Assembly: GCA_905221605.1 (NCBI GenBank)
Contig: CAJNDS010002581.1
Location: 164,501-228,500, forward strand
Source of the DNA: Symbiodinium natans
Lineage: Eukaryota; Sar; Dinophyceae; Suessiales; Symbiodiniaceae
Direction: 5' to 3'
Length of the DNA: 64,000 nt
A program made the position numbers and the translations under genes. The notes beneath the pieces are model-generated. The model saw only the letters and a list, made by a program, of their open reading frames with translations, was not told the DNA's origin and searched no databases. The stretch's first letter is position 1, and each line of letters opens with the position of its first letter. This document shows, one piece after another, positions 12,390-23,600 of the stretch.

Positions 12390-12547
12390 AATGGGAGTGC
12401 TCGTTGTCTGACTTGTCCATGTGAGTGTACAACTTTCTACCGCAAAATTGAATCAACTTGCGCACTTTCACACTTTGGTCCGCACTCTGGCACTGCCAAC
12501 AGGGCAACTTGGGCATGCTCCTGAATTTTCTTGCACAAGGCTTTGAC
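10750..12547 (-). CDS. multi-exon gene, OPR/RAP-like helical repeat protein (tentative)
   Basis: At least seven minus-strand blocks follow AG acceptors in coding order: 12547-12491 (VKALCKKIQEHAQVALLAV), 12122-12050 (ELLHQPPPAIDLKDLSRA), 11605-11490 (SKLLWSLARCG then HKHVVSHVVK), 11465-11352 (VLEELVRDKGRRIKELSYDG then LTHLLWASNSVG), 11157-11077 (NFLFQLAARRIMDEIERIPV), 11025-10925 (GVNRLLAEVIQIHHEIGIRN) and 10872-10755 (VICPKIVSNKKELRDDQ then RAEVHKVLLANPP). The recurring L-L-W-S/A-x-A/N-x-x-G pattern in amphipathic helices resembles the helical repeats of RAP/OPR-type organellar RNA-binding proteins. That family assignment is inference: I saw no C-terminal RAP domain. Most acceptors are AG|G. 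A CTG tract lies between the first two blocks. Confidence 0.5.
12258..12388 (+). repeat. CTG/CAG trinucleotide tract
   Basis: About 43 triplets of CTG on plus (CAG on minus) with four GGT interruptions in the 5' half and a pure 3' half. On minus it can read as Ser, Gln or Ala; the Ser frame is open from 12516 to 12169. It sits within the span of the OPR-like gene, so it may be intronic or a coding homopolymer. Confidence 0.95.
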
Positions 12548-12559
12548 CTCGCATTCTCA

Positions 12560-15500
12560 CATGTGAAAACTCATGCACTGGACTTCAGCGAACTGCACTG
12601 CAGCTCGGGCCGGCGCATGAGCCTGCCTGAAAAGATCCTCCCTCAATTTGAATGAGCTCTTGGTTGCCATTGTGCAGAGGGCCTGTGCTGACGGCTGCCG
12701 GCTTTGGGGCTGGCTTGAGACGCTTGTGCCAGCATGCCAGTGTGCCAGTGCGACAGGCCATGTGCCTCAATCGCGACGAGGGAAGTGAAGTTCTGGCCCT
12801 TCTCCTACGCCCCACGCGAAATTCCGCGCGGCCCAGCTGTGCCCCAAGGCCAAAGGTCCCAAGCAAAGCTCCTTGACGTGAGCTGCACACCGCACGGCAG
12901 AGAGGGATGACACCTCCGACATGGTGCAGTCATTTGTGCAGCCTCTGAAGTTCTGAGCTTCAGCGTTTTGTGCCGGAACAATGCGAAGTGCGACTCAGCT
13001 TCACGTGAACCAACACTAGCCCACACTCCAGCAACCACTCCCTGCAAACATGGCATACCACGGCCTGTTGCAAAACTGCATCCTGTTCAGTGTCATCTTC
13101 GGTGCTCTGCCTTCAAGATTCAAATAGGTTGGGAGTTTACTTGTCCCGTGCAGTTTCGAAACTGAGAAACCGGCTGTGCTGTAGTAGCTGCCTGTCATGG
13201 CAGGTACACGTAGTACTACCTCGTGTGTGTGTGCGTCTCACGACAGTGGCCTTCGCCTGACGTTCCAAGTCATCCAACATGTCCAAGGTGGGACGTGGGC
13301 AACGAACGCCCGTAACGACTCCCGAAACAACGAGACTCGCAGAGACTCGCCTGGGCTGCTGCCTGCCACTGTGCGAAGTAGGCCTTCGGGTCCATCACCG
13401 CAGCGCCTGCGCGGTACAAACAAACAAACAAAGGAGGGAGAAGGGAGGGAGAGGGAGGGAGGAGTAAGGGCGAATGGCAATTACTCTCGCAGAGCTACGC
13501 AGTCACTTACTCCACCAAGCACCAGGCAGACAAGATCTGCCTTCTCTGCCTTTTGCGAGGAACCACTCCCTTATGAAGTCACGCTTCCCGTGATGATTCA
13601 AGACAGCCCAGTCTTTAAGGGGGCGAATGACAATCCGAATGACAATTGCTAGGTATGTTGCGCTCAACACCACAAACCTGCCTGTAGGTTGAAACCCACC
13701 TGGAGAAGCAGGGTCGGTAGTTGCTCTGTTGCAAACGCATGCAACGCCAACAAGCGCTCGTTCCCACAGCTCCCTACCTGTCCCAAAGGCTTCGTCCGCG
13801 CTGCGCTTCATGGCTCGTTGCGTTTTCTTGCGGTGCCAGACCAGCTAGGTGGCGCAGAAGTTAAGCAGGAGAATAGCTCCAGACACGTCTAGACAAGTCT
13901 CTACTCTAGAACGGCGATAGTGGCATCAACAAACTGGCCAGATGGAGCTGCCGCCTTCCAGAACCAACTGCGAGAAAGTGTTCACTTTCAGACTTTCAGA
14001 ACAGTAACTGCTTGCCGCTGCTTGCCACTGAATTCCCGAATGTACGCGGCCAAGTGTGGTGCTTCAAAAACCTCAATTCCAATTTAGGAAGTGTCTCTCA
14101 TTGTCTCACCACAGAAGCTTTTTCTGAGTCTGCAAAAGAAAACACACAACCTCTGCCGAAATTGTCCCGCTCAGCATCTGAACAGCATTTGAGTGCAACA
14201 TCTTTTCGCTCTGTCGCACTATCGGAGGCATCTGGTGGCAACTTTGCCATCGGCCTTCAAGGTGAAACCATCGCCGCCAGAACCTTCCAACATGATATGC
14301 GAGTATGCTGAAGACATCTAAGCAGTGCTCTCAAGTGCTCTCAGCAGGGCGATCCAGAGAGGCAGGGCTCGAGAAAGCAAAGGCACTGTTGGAAGCTTGA
14401 CATGCTGCAGTGCTGTATTGCAGTGTGCTGTTTCTATGATCGGTCAATGGGTCAAATAGATCAACGAGTCTGGTGTAGCCTGCGCGGCGAAGCATTGTGC
14501 ATTCGCCACTGTGTGTGGGCGGAAATTTTGGGTGCTTTCGGTCCGTTAACTCGTCGCGCCCCCCGCGATCAAGTTATGGTCAAAGGGTCTCATTTCGAAG
14601 TCCAGCAGCAGCTCCGAACTGCACGGGCAAACGGTGGAATACGCAGCTGCAAACGTTTGGTAAATGCTGGCTTCGTCCCTCTGCAAATCTTCGCGAGGTC
14701 AGTCAGGAATTTCTGTCATGTCACAGGCAGTACTGGGTGTCACTGCTATCGACCCTTCTTGCAGATATCCCGGCAGAGGTATCCGCCAAAAAGCTTGAGG
14801 TTGCCTTAGCTACGTACTGTAGTGGAGCTCGCACGGGCAATTCATGAGTGTTGATTAGCACTTAACACAGCTGTGCCCCTCCGTTCAAGTCTGTTGCTGC
14901 AAGTTGGAAGACTACGGCATACCCGATTTCCCCAGAAACTTCTTGTTTGGGGAAGCTTCGAAAACTGCTTTATTTGATCATGAACGGTGTTGGAGTTGCG
15001 AAAGTCCGACGGCAACCGAGGGCGATGCAAGCATTGTGACTTCCCTTCTTCGTGGAATTGTCCACCGGTGGATGCGAGCACTTGGCGCGAAGGAGGTCAG
15101 CTGGATTTGATGCGGCTTGGAGCCAGCTGTGGCGACGTTTGAAAAGCAGCTACCTGATGCGATTGATGCCACTTTGGCTGACCAGGCAAAGCCAGTGAAA
15201 GAGAGCTGCACTACAGCTGCTGTGTCTGGAAACCAGTTACCCGTGCATACGCGAGGTCCAATAGGCTTTGAGAGAAGGAAAAGCCGATCCAATCCAGAAA
15301 CAGAGTTCCTGATGCGACATCGGATCGACGGCGGACGAGGAGGCGGTCCCTCTCCCTGCTCTCCATATCTCTCCAAGCTCTCCAGTGACACGCGGAAAAA
15401 AAAAGGCCGTCGAACTGTGGGCAGGGCCCCTAGGGCTCCGAAAGCTGAAGCTTCTTCGAGGTTGTCAGTGCAAGCACCTCGGTTCGCGTGTCGCTCGTGC

Positions 15501-15720
15501 TAAGATGCCTCACGTCATCACATGTGCAATGGTACAACATGGTACAACCCTCTTTTTTGTCGAGTCTAACTGGGCAAGAGACACAGCAGCGGAGGAGTCG
15601 CCTTCACTCCACGGCTCTTCTGCTCGCAGCATCTTCCTCCCAATGTGAGTGCGGGTCACAGCAGGCATGTTACTGGTAGCAACGTCATGCTCAGATGTAA
15701 CAAGGGTCGTGTCCTGAACT
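12560..15720. other. no firmly supported gene
   Basis: Several plus-strand open frames look protein-like but have no family match: 14497-14847 (containing EVSQEFLSCHRQYWVSLLST), 14904-15110 and 15117-15503. They sit in different frames with intervening stops. They could be exons of a plus-strand gene, a decayed element or chance. A GGGA-rich purine microsatellite lies near 13430-13465. Confidence 0.25.
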
Positions 15721-15722
15721 CC

Positions 15723-16075
15723 TGTGGATCCAGATATCCATCACCATTGAGGTCAAACTCCTTGACCTACGCGCACAGTCAGGAAGTGCGATGTTGATAT
15801 CAACTGCCGCACTGGCCAAAGTACACAGTAGCCGAGATGGTACGAGCATGAACCCCAAAGCTGCTTCGGACTAGCGATATATTCGCTGGTCTGAGTCTTG
15901 AACCATCTCTGTGAAGCGTCTGATGTTGTTGTCCTTGCCCAGCAGCATAAGGCTTCCCCAGCACGAGCATGAAAGTCATGTTAAATCCAAGCTCCTTTTT
16001 GTGAAGTGAGGTGCTAAGAACTTTCTGTACATCATCAGGGCCGATGAGACCTCAGCTCAGAGCCAAGAAACTACA
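15723..16075 (-). CDS. EF-hand calcium-binding protein exons (fragment)
   Basis: The block 15776-15723 follows an AG|G acceptor and reads VKEFDLNGDGYLDPQEF. This holds a complete 12-residue EF-hand loop (D1, N3, D5, G6, Y7, L8, D9, E12). Upstream in the same direction lie DNNIRRFTEMVQDSDQRIYR (about 15945-15887) and IGPDDVQKVLSTSLHKKEL (about 16060-15990). One loop is certain from sequence. Whether this is a calmodulin-like protein, a kinase tail or a scaffold cannot be told, because the remaining exons were not found. Confidence 0.6.
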
Positions 16076-16374
16076 GGTAGTGGAATATGCCTGAGTGCAT
16101 CACAAGCTATCATCCTTTCGGCAACCTACAGTTGCTCGCCTCGACCAGTGATGTCCAGCTGTCCAAACATCTGGCAGATGCTGCAAAGAATAGAATAAAA
16201 ACCAGCCGTGGAGGGAATGATGCAGCCCTTTTTTCATCGCTGCATGGGCAATCTATTCGAAAAACTCCTACGGCAGATGTACATGGAGAGGAAGGAACCC
16301 CTTTGAAACTTCAAACTGCTGGCCCCTCGCTAGTGTTAAGCATGTATTCTCCCTCCCGGAACCCAACACAGTGG

Positions 16375-16440
16375 TTGGGGGGTTGGGTTTAAGGTTTAGG
16401 GAAAGTTGTTTGGGGTTTAAGGTTCGGTTTACATTTTGGG
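16375..16440 (+). repeat. interstitial telomere-like TTTAGGG island
   Basis: Degenerate GGGTTTAAGGTTTAGGG-type units, in the opposite orientation to the island at 9.6 kb. A further GGTTTAGGGTAAGG piece lies near 17010. Confidence 0.65.
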
Positions 16441-16859
16441 AGGGGGGGATACCGGGGGGAGTTGGCGAACCGCGACAATCGGGATCGTATATAGACAATC
16501 ATATATAGATGCGGAATATGAGCTCCCCGAACAATTACTAACGCCCTTGTAATCGCAATAAGATACTCGCAACAGTGTGGAGAAATCTCGACTGTTCAGC
16601 CTGACTCCACACAAGTAAAGATTAAGGGCTACACGCTAAACTTGCAGATTTAACCCCTGAATTTGATTCATCCTTAGTTTGATTCATTTCTCCATCGAAG
16701 CCGAACTTTGGAACTTGGGAAAGAGGCAGCGTTTTTGTCTTGATTTTGCTTCCGATCTAGCATGGAGGTCCACGACCACGATTCGGCTAAGTTTCCCCAA
16801 AACTTGAGGACAACGAAAGCTAGCCTGAATTAATATGGATTAGACACAACGCACACCAT

Positions 16860-16915
16860 TACCACCACCACCACCACCACCACCAACACCACCACCATCG
16901 CCACCACCACACTCC
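16860..16915 (+). repeat. ACC trinucleotide microsatellite
   Basis: A run of ACC triplets (GGT on minus), nearly perfect for about 50 bp. The surrounding 16.4-17.8 kb holds no supported gene. Confidence 0.9.
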
Positions 16916-17869
16916 ACACTCCGCACTCCGAATTCCACCACACCCCACACACAGCCACACATGCGAACCTGTGGATAGAGGCAAACGCAAACTCTGCTCT
17001 GCTTGACGGTTTAGGGTAAGGATTCGAGCACGACTTGGCCACGCGGAGCCGGGGCGCGCTAGCATTCCTACTTTTACTGTTGCTTTCTTGTTTGAAGTAA
17101 TGCGGGCGTTTAGGAGTTTAGGAGTTTCTGCAAGGTTAGACCGGCGGCTGGGATCCCAAGGCAAAAGCCCCTAGCAGAAAAGCTGCTTTCCCGCCCAGAG
17201 TCACCTATTTTGCCATTGAAAAGGCAGAGATACGAGGATAGGACTGGGAAACAGGAGAAGATGGGAGAATGACGGTGTGAAAGAGAACACTGCGTGGGAG
17301 AGTGGAGGAGGTGTCTTGCCTTCTCCATTGCAGGAACAGTGCAAAGGTATAAACATACAAACATGAACATAAACTACATGACTACGAACCGAATGCCACA
17401 TTGCGGCCTCCATGGCACGAGACTCTTCACAATACCTGCAGGACAGCCCGGTTCCGAGCGTCAAGCTTGCTGAGCTGGTTTCAAGCGTTGGCCCCCTGTG
17501 ACAACGTCTCGCTATGCACCCACTTTGGCGAGCTGACCTAAGGTGGTCTCTGTAGGAAAAGTCGACCTGCCTTTGCCGACGACTCTTCGAGGATCAAGTT
17601 GCCCTCTAAGGTAGCAACGGCGTTGCATTAGCTTGGTCCCTCTTGTGAGGCCATCAACGAGTGCAGGCTAACACCCTCAAGTCCTCAAGAAGACTGGAAC
17701 GTGCTCAGTGTGCTGCTCAGTGCACAAAATGCTGCAACATCTCACTAGACTGCAAAAAGAAGCCAGCCTGTGAGTTGCAGGACTGGTCTATGTAGCCCGT
17801 CTTCAAATAGTGTCACGACATGCTGTCCAGCGTGAGAAAATTTGGATAAGCGCGACAGCGGAAGCTGGC

Positions 17870-19657
17870 GAAGAATTCAGAATCTACGGCGGTCGCTCAC
17901 GCCGTTCGGGGCTGCCTCACAGGAGTCTGGAAGATCCTTCACTGCCCCAGAAGCAGATCTGGGAAAACAAAGCTACCTTTTTTTGAACTTTTTTGTCAGC
18001 GGCAAACATCAGCTGACTCTGGTGAGCCTGGCATCTTCGAGTCAAACATGGCGACGCTGTCTTTTTGAGTGCCTAAGCTCCAGGAAACTGCTACAATGAT
18101 TGCGCAGCGAACTGCACAGGGAACTGCGCAGCGAACTGCGCAGCGAAGTTTGTCTCACCCCCCCCCCCCACAAGCATGCCAGGGTTGGTTCATGAACAGC
18201 AACAGTCGGAACATCGAAGTGCCTGGAAGGTCAGCACCAGGAGCATCATCCCACAAGCTTGATGAAAATGACTCTGCGGCTTCCTTCCAAAGTGCTGTCT
18301 TGTCGAGAGCCCCATCATAGAGAGTGCTGTGCGTCACTGTGCGTCAATGCACCTCCGAGACCGCCGGAGTGTTGAAGAGTTTATCGATGTCCTCGGCTGG
18401 AAATATGCGGGCTGCAGACCGGACTTAGACTCAAACCAAGATAAACGCTCACGGACACCTCAAAAGGATCACAGGCGGCCTCCGCATTCTCTTGGAAGGA
18501 GTTGATCATCTCCAGCAGCCGCACGCGCTGGTCAAGGAGGATCACATCTGCATCCTGTGACATTTCCCAAGTCGGTCATCTGTGGGAACGATCGCAGACA
18601 CAGCCGATCGTGCCTTGTAGTTTGTGGGAGTTGTGTCACGCATTGCCAGCAGGAACCTGTATGCTCCAACTCGTGCTTGCCATTAAAGTGCTGGCGTTGC
18701 GCATACTGATAGTTGGGCCTCAGCTGATGGTCCAGCAGCCCCCTTTGCTTCTGCACAACTTGCCGATAGAGGTGCAGATCCTGGCAAAGGTCTCCAGAGT
18801 TCATGAAGTCTAAAGTTCTAAAGTGGTTCTTGCCGGTAAGCCCCTAGGAAGTTGAATCGTGATGGGCACGTCTTGGTGAAGGACTTCTTGACGAGATGGT
18901 CTTGCAAACTTTTCTCGAGCGGTGTTCGGTGCTTGCATCGCTTTGGTGTTTTGGGATTATACTCACGCCTGTACTGTGAAGTAGGACTGGCAAGCTCATG
19001 CATTCCGATTTCAGCATCTGAACGGGTTGTTTCCGCTGTTGCCTGCATCTGCATTCTGATTAATTGCGCACATCGCTGACGTAAGTGAAAACATAGTTTG
19101 CAATCCCCCTCGGGTTGTAGGTCTGTTCGGTGGACCATAGGTCAACCGTTGGTCCACAGTCTTTAGTCTTGTCAATGGTTGGTCGTCATTTTGGAGGGTC
19201 CAGGGGGGAGCGGCTTGGTTTTCCAGGGCGCCATTTTGGCGTTTCTGTGGCGCGGGGGCACATAGCAACAACACCGCAAGCAGCGGCCATCCCTCGAAGC
19301 TTTTAAGCCCTGCCTATCTGAGAAGATAAAACCTGCAAGCTGCAGCTGCGCTGGTGTGGAGCCTCCTCAACTTTGCGGAGTATCTGCAGCATTCGCCTGA
19401 TCACAGCCAAGAGCAGCAAATGGCAGCGATCAGCACCAGGTTCATGAAGCGATCCTCTTCTCACCCTGCGGATCATCGTCGTATTCGTCCTGCACTGGCG
19501 CAGCGGAGCGATTTTGTGGGATGGCAGCAGACACAGTTCCAGAGTGGCAGGCTCTTGGTCTTGGTTTATGCCGAGCCTGATTAATCCTCTTGTGCCCGCA
19601 CTTCCGGCAGTAGACGCTGTCTGGCAGAAGAGGAGAATGGCCACATTGGGAGCAAGC
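17870..19657 (-). CDS. candidate multi-exon gene with zinc ribbon and coiled-coil exons
   Basis: Minus-strand blocks after AG acceptors: 19657-19584 (ACSQCGHSPLLPDSVYCRKC, then GHKR), 19383-19333 (ILRKVEEAPHQRSCSLQ, exactly 51 bp with donor CAG|GTTTTA), 18986-18845 (YRREYNPKTPKRCKHRTPLE and a basic remainder), 18780-18735 (DLHLYRQVVQKQRG), 18554-18478 (DADVILLDQRVRLLEMINSF), about 18325-18190 (ALDKTALWKEAAESFSSSLW) and 17965-17890 (SGAVKDLPDSCEAAPNG). The C-x2-C-x13-C-x2-C zinc ribbon ending in C-R-K-C-G-x-K-R is a form I know from many dinoflagellate proteins. Grouping the blocks into one gene is inference. It lies just downstream of LETM1 on the same strand. Confidence 0.45.
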
Positions 19658-19699
19658 CTTCAGAGCATGCCTAGGTCTGGTGTAAGTGCATGTAAACAG

Positions 19700-20600
19700 A
19701 AATGTAGAGGCAGTGCGGGATCAAAAAGGGGCACGAGTCACGCGGCGATAATGATAATCAGGTTTTTTACCCACCTTCGTTTTATGCCTCGCGAGCCTCC
19801 GATGCAAGGGGATCAAAGAGAGAGAGCTTGGCAAAAGTGTTGCCTCTTCTTTGAAGATCGAGTTGGGGAACATGCTCCGCTATTCTCAAACTGCTAAAAT
19901 CTCATCACCATGAACTCTCTACTAGCAGCTATACCATTTTGATCCATTTTGGGTACCAAATCCGAAGGACCTCAGATGGCCGCCTGAAGAGTCAGTCAAG
20001 ACCGTGTTCGGGTTCCAGTTTGCAAGCCCTGGGAGAACCGCACGGGATTTCGCGGTTTAGGGCTTTGGGTGAACTGCCACGTTTCTTGGAGAAATCACAA
20101 CTTGCAACTAGTCTCAAGAGAAATTAACATTTGTGCCCCCCTTGAACAACCCTGGCAGATGTCGACGATGTGATGTCTTGACTGTGTATTGAGTAATGTT
20201 TGGAAGTCCTGGCTGCATAACCATACATAGATCCAACCTGCTTTCGGCCTGTTGGTCCTCTCGGGAGCGCTTTTGAGAATGTTCTGGATAAGTTGTCTTG
20301 GATTTGGGCGTCTCACTGACGTCTCCCTCCGACAACTTCTGCGCAACAAACGGTGCTCGTTTGTTTGTTGTAAGCCTGGTTGACCATGTAGATGAAAGGC
20401 AGAAGTTCGCTTGGTGTTGGCTCCGCCCAAATAAGCCACAACAACATACCTCTCGTATCAGCGATTTCAACCTGGTTGACTGGCAGGAAGACATCTTCTG
20501 AGTTCTAAACCCGGCCTTACTGAAGCCGGAAGGGGGCGGGCCCCGGCAGTTTTATGCGTTTGTGCGGAAACACAAGCCGCTTGGGGGAAGAGGTTTCTCC
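19700..20600. other. intergenic, no supported gene
   Basis: Between the zinc-ribbon blocks and the probable LETM1 stop at 20622. Short open frames only; a small GGTTTAGGG motif occurs near 20044. Confidence 0.4.
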
Positions 20601-20621
20601 AAAAGAACTTTGTTGGGAACT

Positions 20622-23600
20622 CCTAACCCTCTGCCCTCCTGAAAAACATGAAAAACTCGCCTTTTCCCCACCGAGGGAGGGAACGACTACTACTTATAAG
20701 AAGACAGCGACGACGATGATGATGATGACGACGACTTCGAGTCACAGACGGCTGCCAGCCCGTGGCCTCCGTCAAGGATGATGCGTGCTCCTCATCTGCT
20801 GGCGCGTTCTTTTCCTCCTGCTGCAGCTTGTCCTGCATAAGTGCATGGATGTACAATTCTGAGCGGCTGCTCGCGCAAGGGCCTGCTGGGATTCGTTTGC
20901 ATTCAAGACCACCCGCCTGATGCTGGCCCATGACTTCGACTATTTCGTTCTGAAGTTCTTCCAGCTTCTGCTGCATTTTCTCTACAGCATCCTTGGAAGC
21001 TTGAGAGGCGGCGTTGCATGACATGAAATTATGACGAACATGTGCACGTGCCTTCGGGCCACAAGCAGGGTTTCTAAGGCCTGATCCTTCTGTCGTTCGG
21101 CCCAGCTGAGGAATGCATCTTCAGGCTTTTCATCTACTTCTTTCTCCTCGACATGACAGCGATGTGTTGTGTGGCTCTGACATGTGGAGGCTCAGCATGA
21201 CACGCCCATGCACTAAGGCGACTACGGATGCAGACAATGACAGGCCTGCACCTTCAGCTTCAAATCTTCAGTGCTGTCCGCATCTGGATCTGTTCGGTCC
21301 CTGAACAAAACGAAGCTCATCTTAATCATGCTGGCATATGCGGTGAATCGATTTTGCACGACGCATCATCTGTATTCAATGCGTGTGGATCCTGTCCTGG
21401 CTAAGTCTCAGCGCTCGTTCATACGCACAGCTCGGAACCGCATCACTGAGGCAGGAAGAGAGGGAGAGAGGGGAGGAGAAAGCTGCATGGCCTGAGGTAG
21501 AAGGACTGGATCCACAACAGCATAGAAGTTGGGATCTGGCGGTGGGTTGCCGAAAGCCGTAGCCAACGGTTCAGGCTTTCTCGCATTTCGTCTTCTGTGA
21601 CCTGAGCTGCAGCAAATAAGCCGTGCACAAGGGCAGCAATCACAAAACGTGTGCAGACTGCTGATAGTAGTCTAGTCGCTTCAGGTGGTGGTCTTAGGGC
21701 ATCTTGCCGGCAATACGATTGTTCTAGTGACGTTAGAACCTGTGTCCAGTACTACTGGATTTGGCTGGGACTTTAAGGCTCTAAGACCCTAAGAGATTCA
21801 ACTTCCGCCAGAGCACCTGGGAGAGGCCAGAAACTGCCGGCGGCGACCAGAGCATGAGGGCACCGACTTGAGGAGCCACGAGAAAGGAAACTCAAACTGA
21901 ACTCACGCCAAGCATATTCAAGCACCACGTCCCAGAATCCCAGAATCCCACAAGGTCACCCTGAGTTCCTCAACTTCTGCAGCTATGGAGTGGAGGACTT
22001 TGCGCCGGCTAAGGTCTAAGGATGTCTGAGGCTCCGACCCCGTGAAAGCGAATAGCTCTGCGTCGACAGACATCGATGAGCTCCTGCGCCTTCAGCCCGT
22101 CAATGCCTTCCCAGAAAAGATCCCTGTCCTGCCAGCACAAAGACCAAAATCATCCAAAAGGCAACCAGTCAACCAGTGAAAGAGCAAAGAGTAGCACCCC
22201 ATGCAGCTCTGAGCAGTACGTTGAGTTGCTCACAGCTGTTCGGGTCCTCCCTTCTCAGATTGGTGATGTGGTGCCGAAGCTGCACCTGCAGCCACTTCTT
22301 AAAGCACACGGACCCGGTGCAGGCAGCTAGACGTATACTCATATCTCTTCTCCAGTGCCTCAACATGGCCCTGCCAAAACGTTCGAGACCTTAGTCTCAG
22401 TGTCATCCTATCACACGGCCCCCATGACTGTCAGAATGCCTGAGTATCAGATTTTGCACACCGTGTTCAAGAAACTCGGATGGTTCCACATACTCGTGAT
22501 CATGGATGACCTTCTTCACCCGTCGTTACAGCAGTTTTTGCAACCTTCTGGGCGGGGCCATCACACGCATCAGCAAGCCTCGGATTGATATCCACTACCA
22601 TCACATGCTGGGCGGCGTTCACGAAGGTCGTGTTCCCTCGCGTCACCTGTTTCCCACCTTCTTCATGTATGTGCCCAAAGAAATGATATTGAGGCTCTGC
22701 TACCTGGACGCGGTGCAAGAGCTGCGGGCAACCAGCGTGTTGGCCGTGGCCTACGGAGTCCAGGATTCCCTCTGGAGGACCATGTGTCAGCAAAATATCA
22801 AGGTCAGTCGGCACTGAGGACCACTTCCTAGCCGCATCAGCCTCGCTGGCTAATTGAAATGAACCACAGAATTTGGGCGTATAAGGCGATCCATACACAC
22901 GCAGTCCACCTACTTCGACGGCCTCGTCCTCCAAATATATAGAGTTGGGCAAGAATCTCGCGCGGGCATCGCGATCTGGTTGTGACTCCAGTTTTTGATC
23001 CATGTTGCCGCAGATCACGAGCTTGTGGGGATGCGGCAGCTCCCCTAGCCATGCGTTCACGTCTGCCAGCTCAGGCGCGCTGCCACGATTTGTCATATCT
23101 CCGCAATGGATGAGGATGTCCCCTGGCGGGATTTCGAGCCTCCTGTGTTTGTTGTGGGTGTCGCTCACAACAACAACTCGAACCATCCGCGACAGGCTGA
23201 ATGAGAATGGTGCGACAAAGGTTCTACATGAGACTCTCGAGCCTGAGACTCTCGAGCCAAAGTCGCACAGGTCCATGGGACACCATCGGGAACTCAACTC
23301 CGACTCACAACTTCGCACTTCAACTTACGTGGAATGAATGATGTGGATCATGTGGAACGCGCTGGCTGAGTCCGTGGCGTGGGCAGCCCAAGCATCTGAG
23401 AAAGTGCATGCAGTTGCTGCGTGGACCTTGTGCGGCTGGTTGCGAGTATGGGCCTGAAGTCCGCTATGTAGAGTTGCCTATCACAAAATCACAAAGCTTA
23501 CACCCCCACTAAACCTAATGATCACTTTTTACATCCAAATTAGTATTTCTACGAGTCCTATCTAGAATTCAAAATACCCTGCATCATCCTGTCCAGTAGG

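Noticed and set aside
17528-17640. CCTAAGGTGG, GTCGACCTGC and CTCTAAGGTAGC, resembling a conserved part of large-subunit rRNA
   Set aside because: Spacing and intervening sequence do not match rRNA and no flanking helices are evident. A covariance-model search would decide.
19228-19240. GCCATTTTGGC, similar to the middle of the spliced leader
   Set aside because: The match stops before CTCAAG and the motif is a near-palindrome; probably chance.
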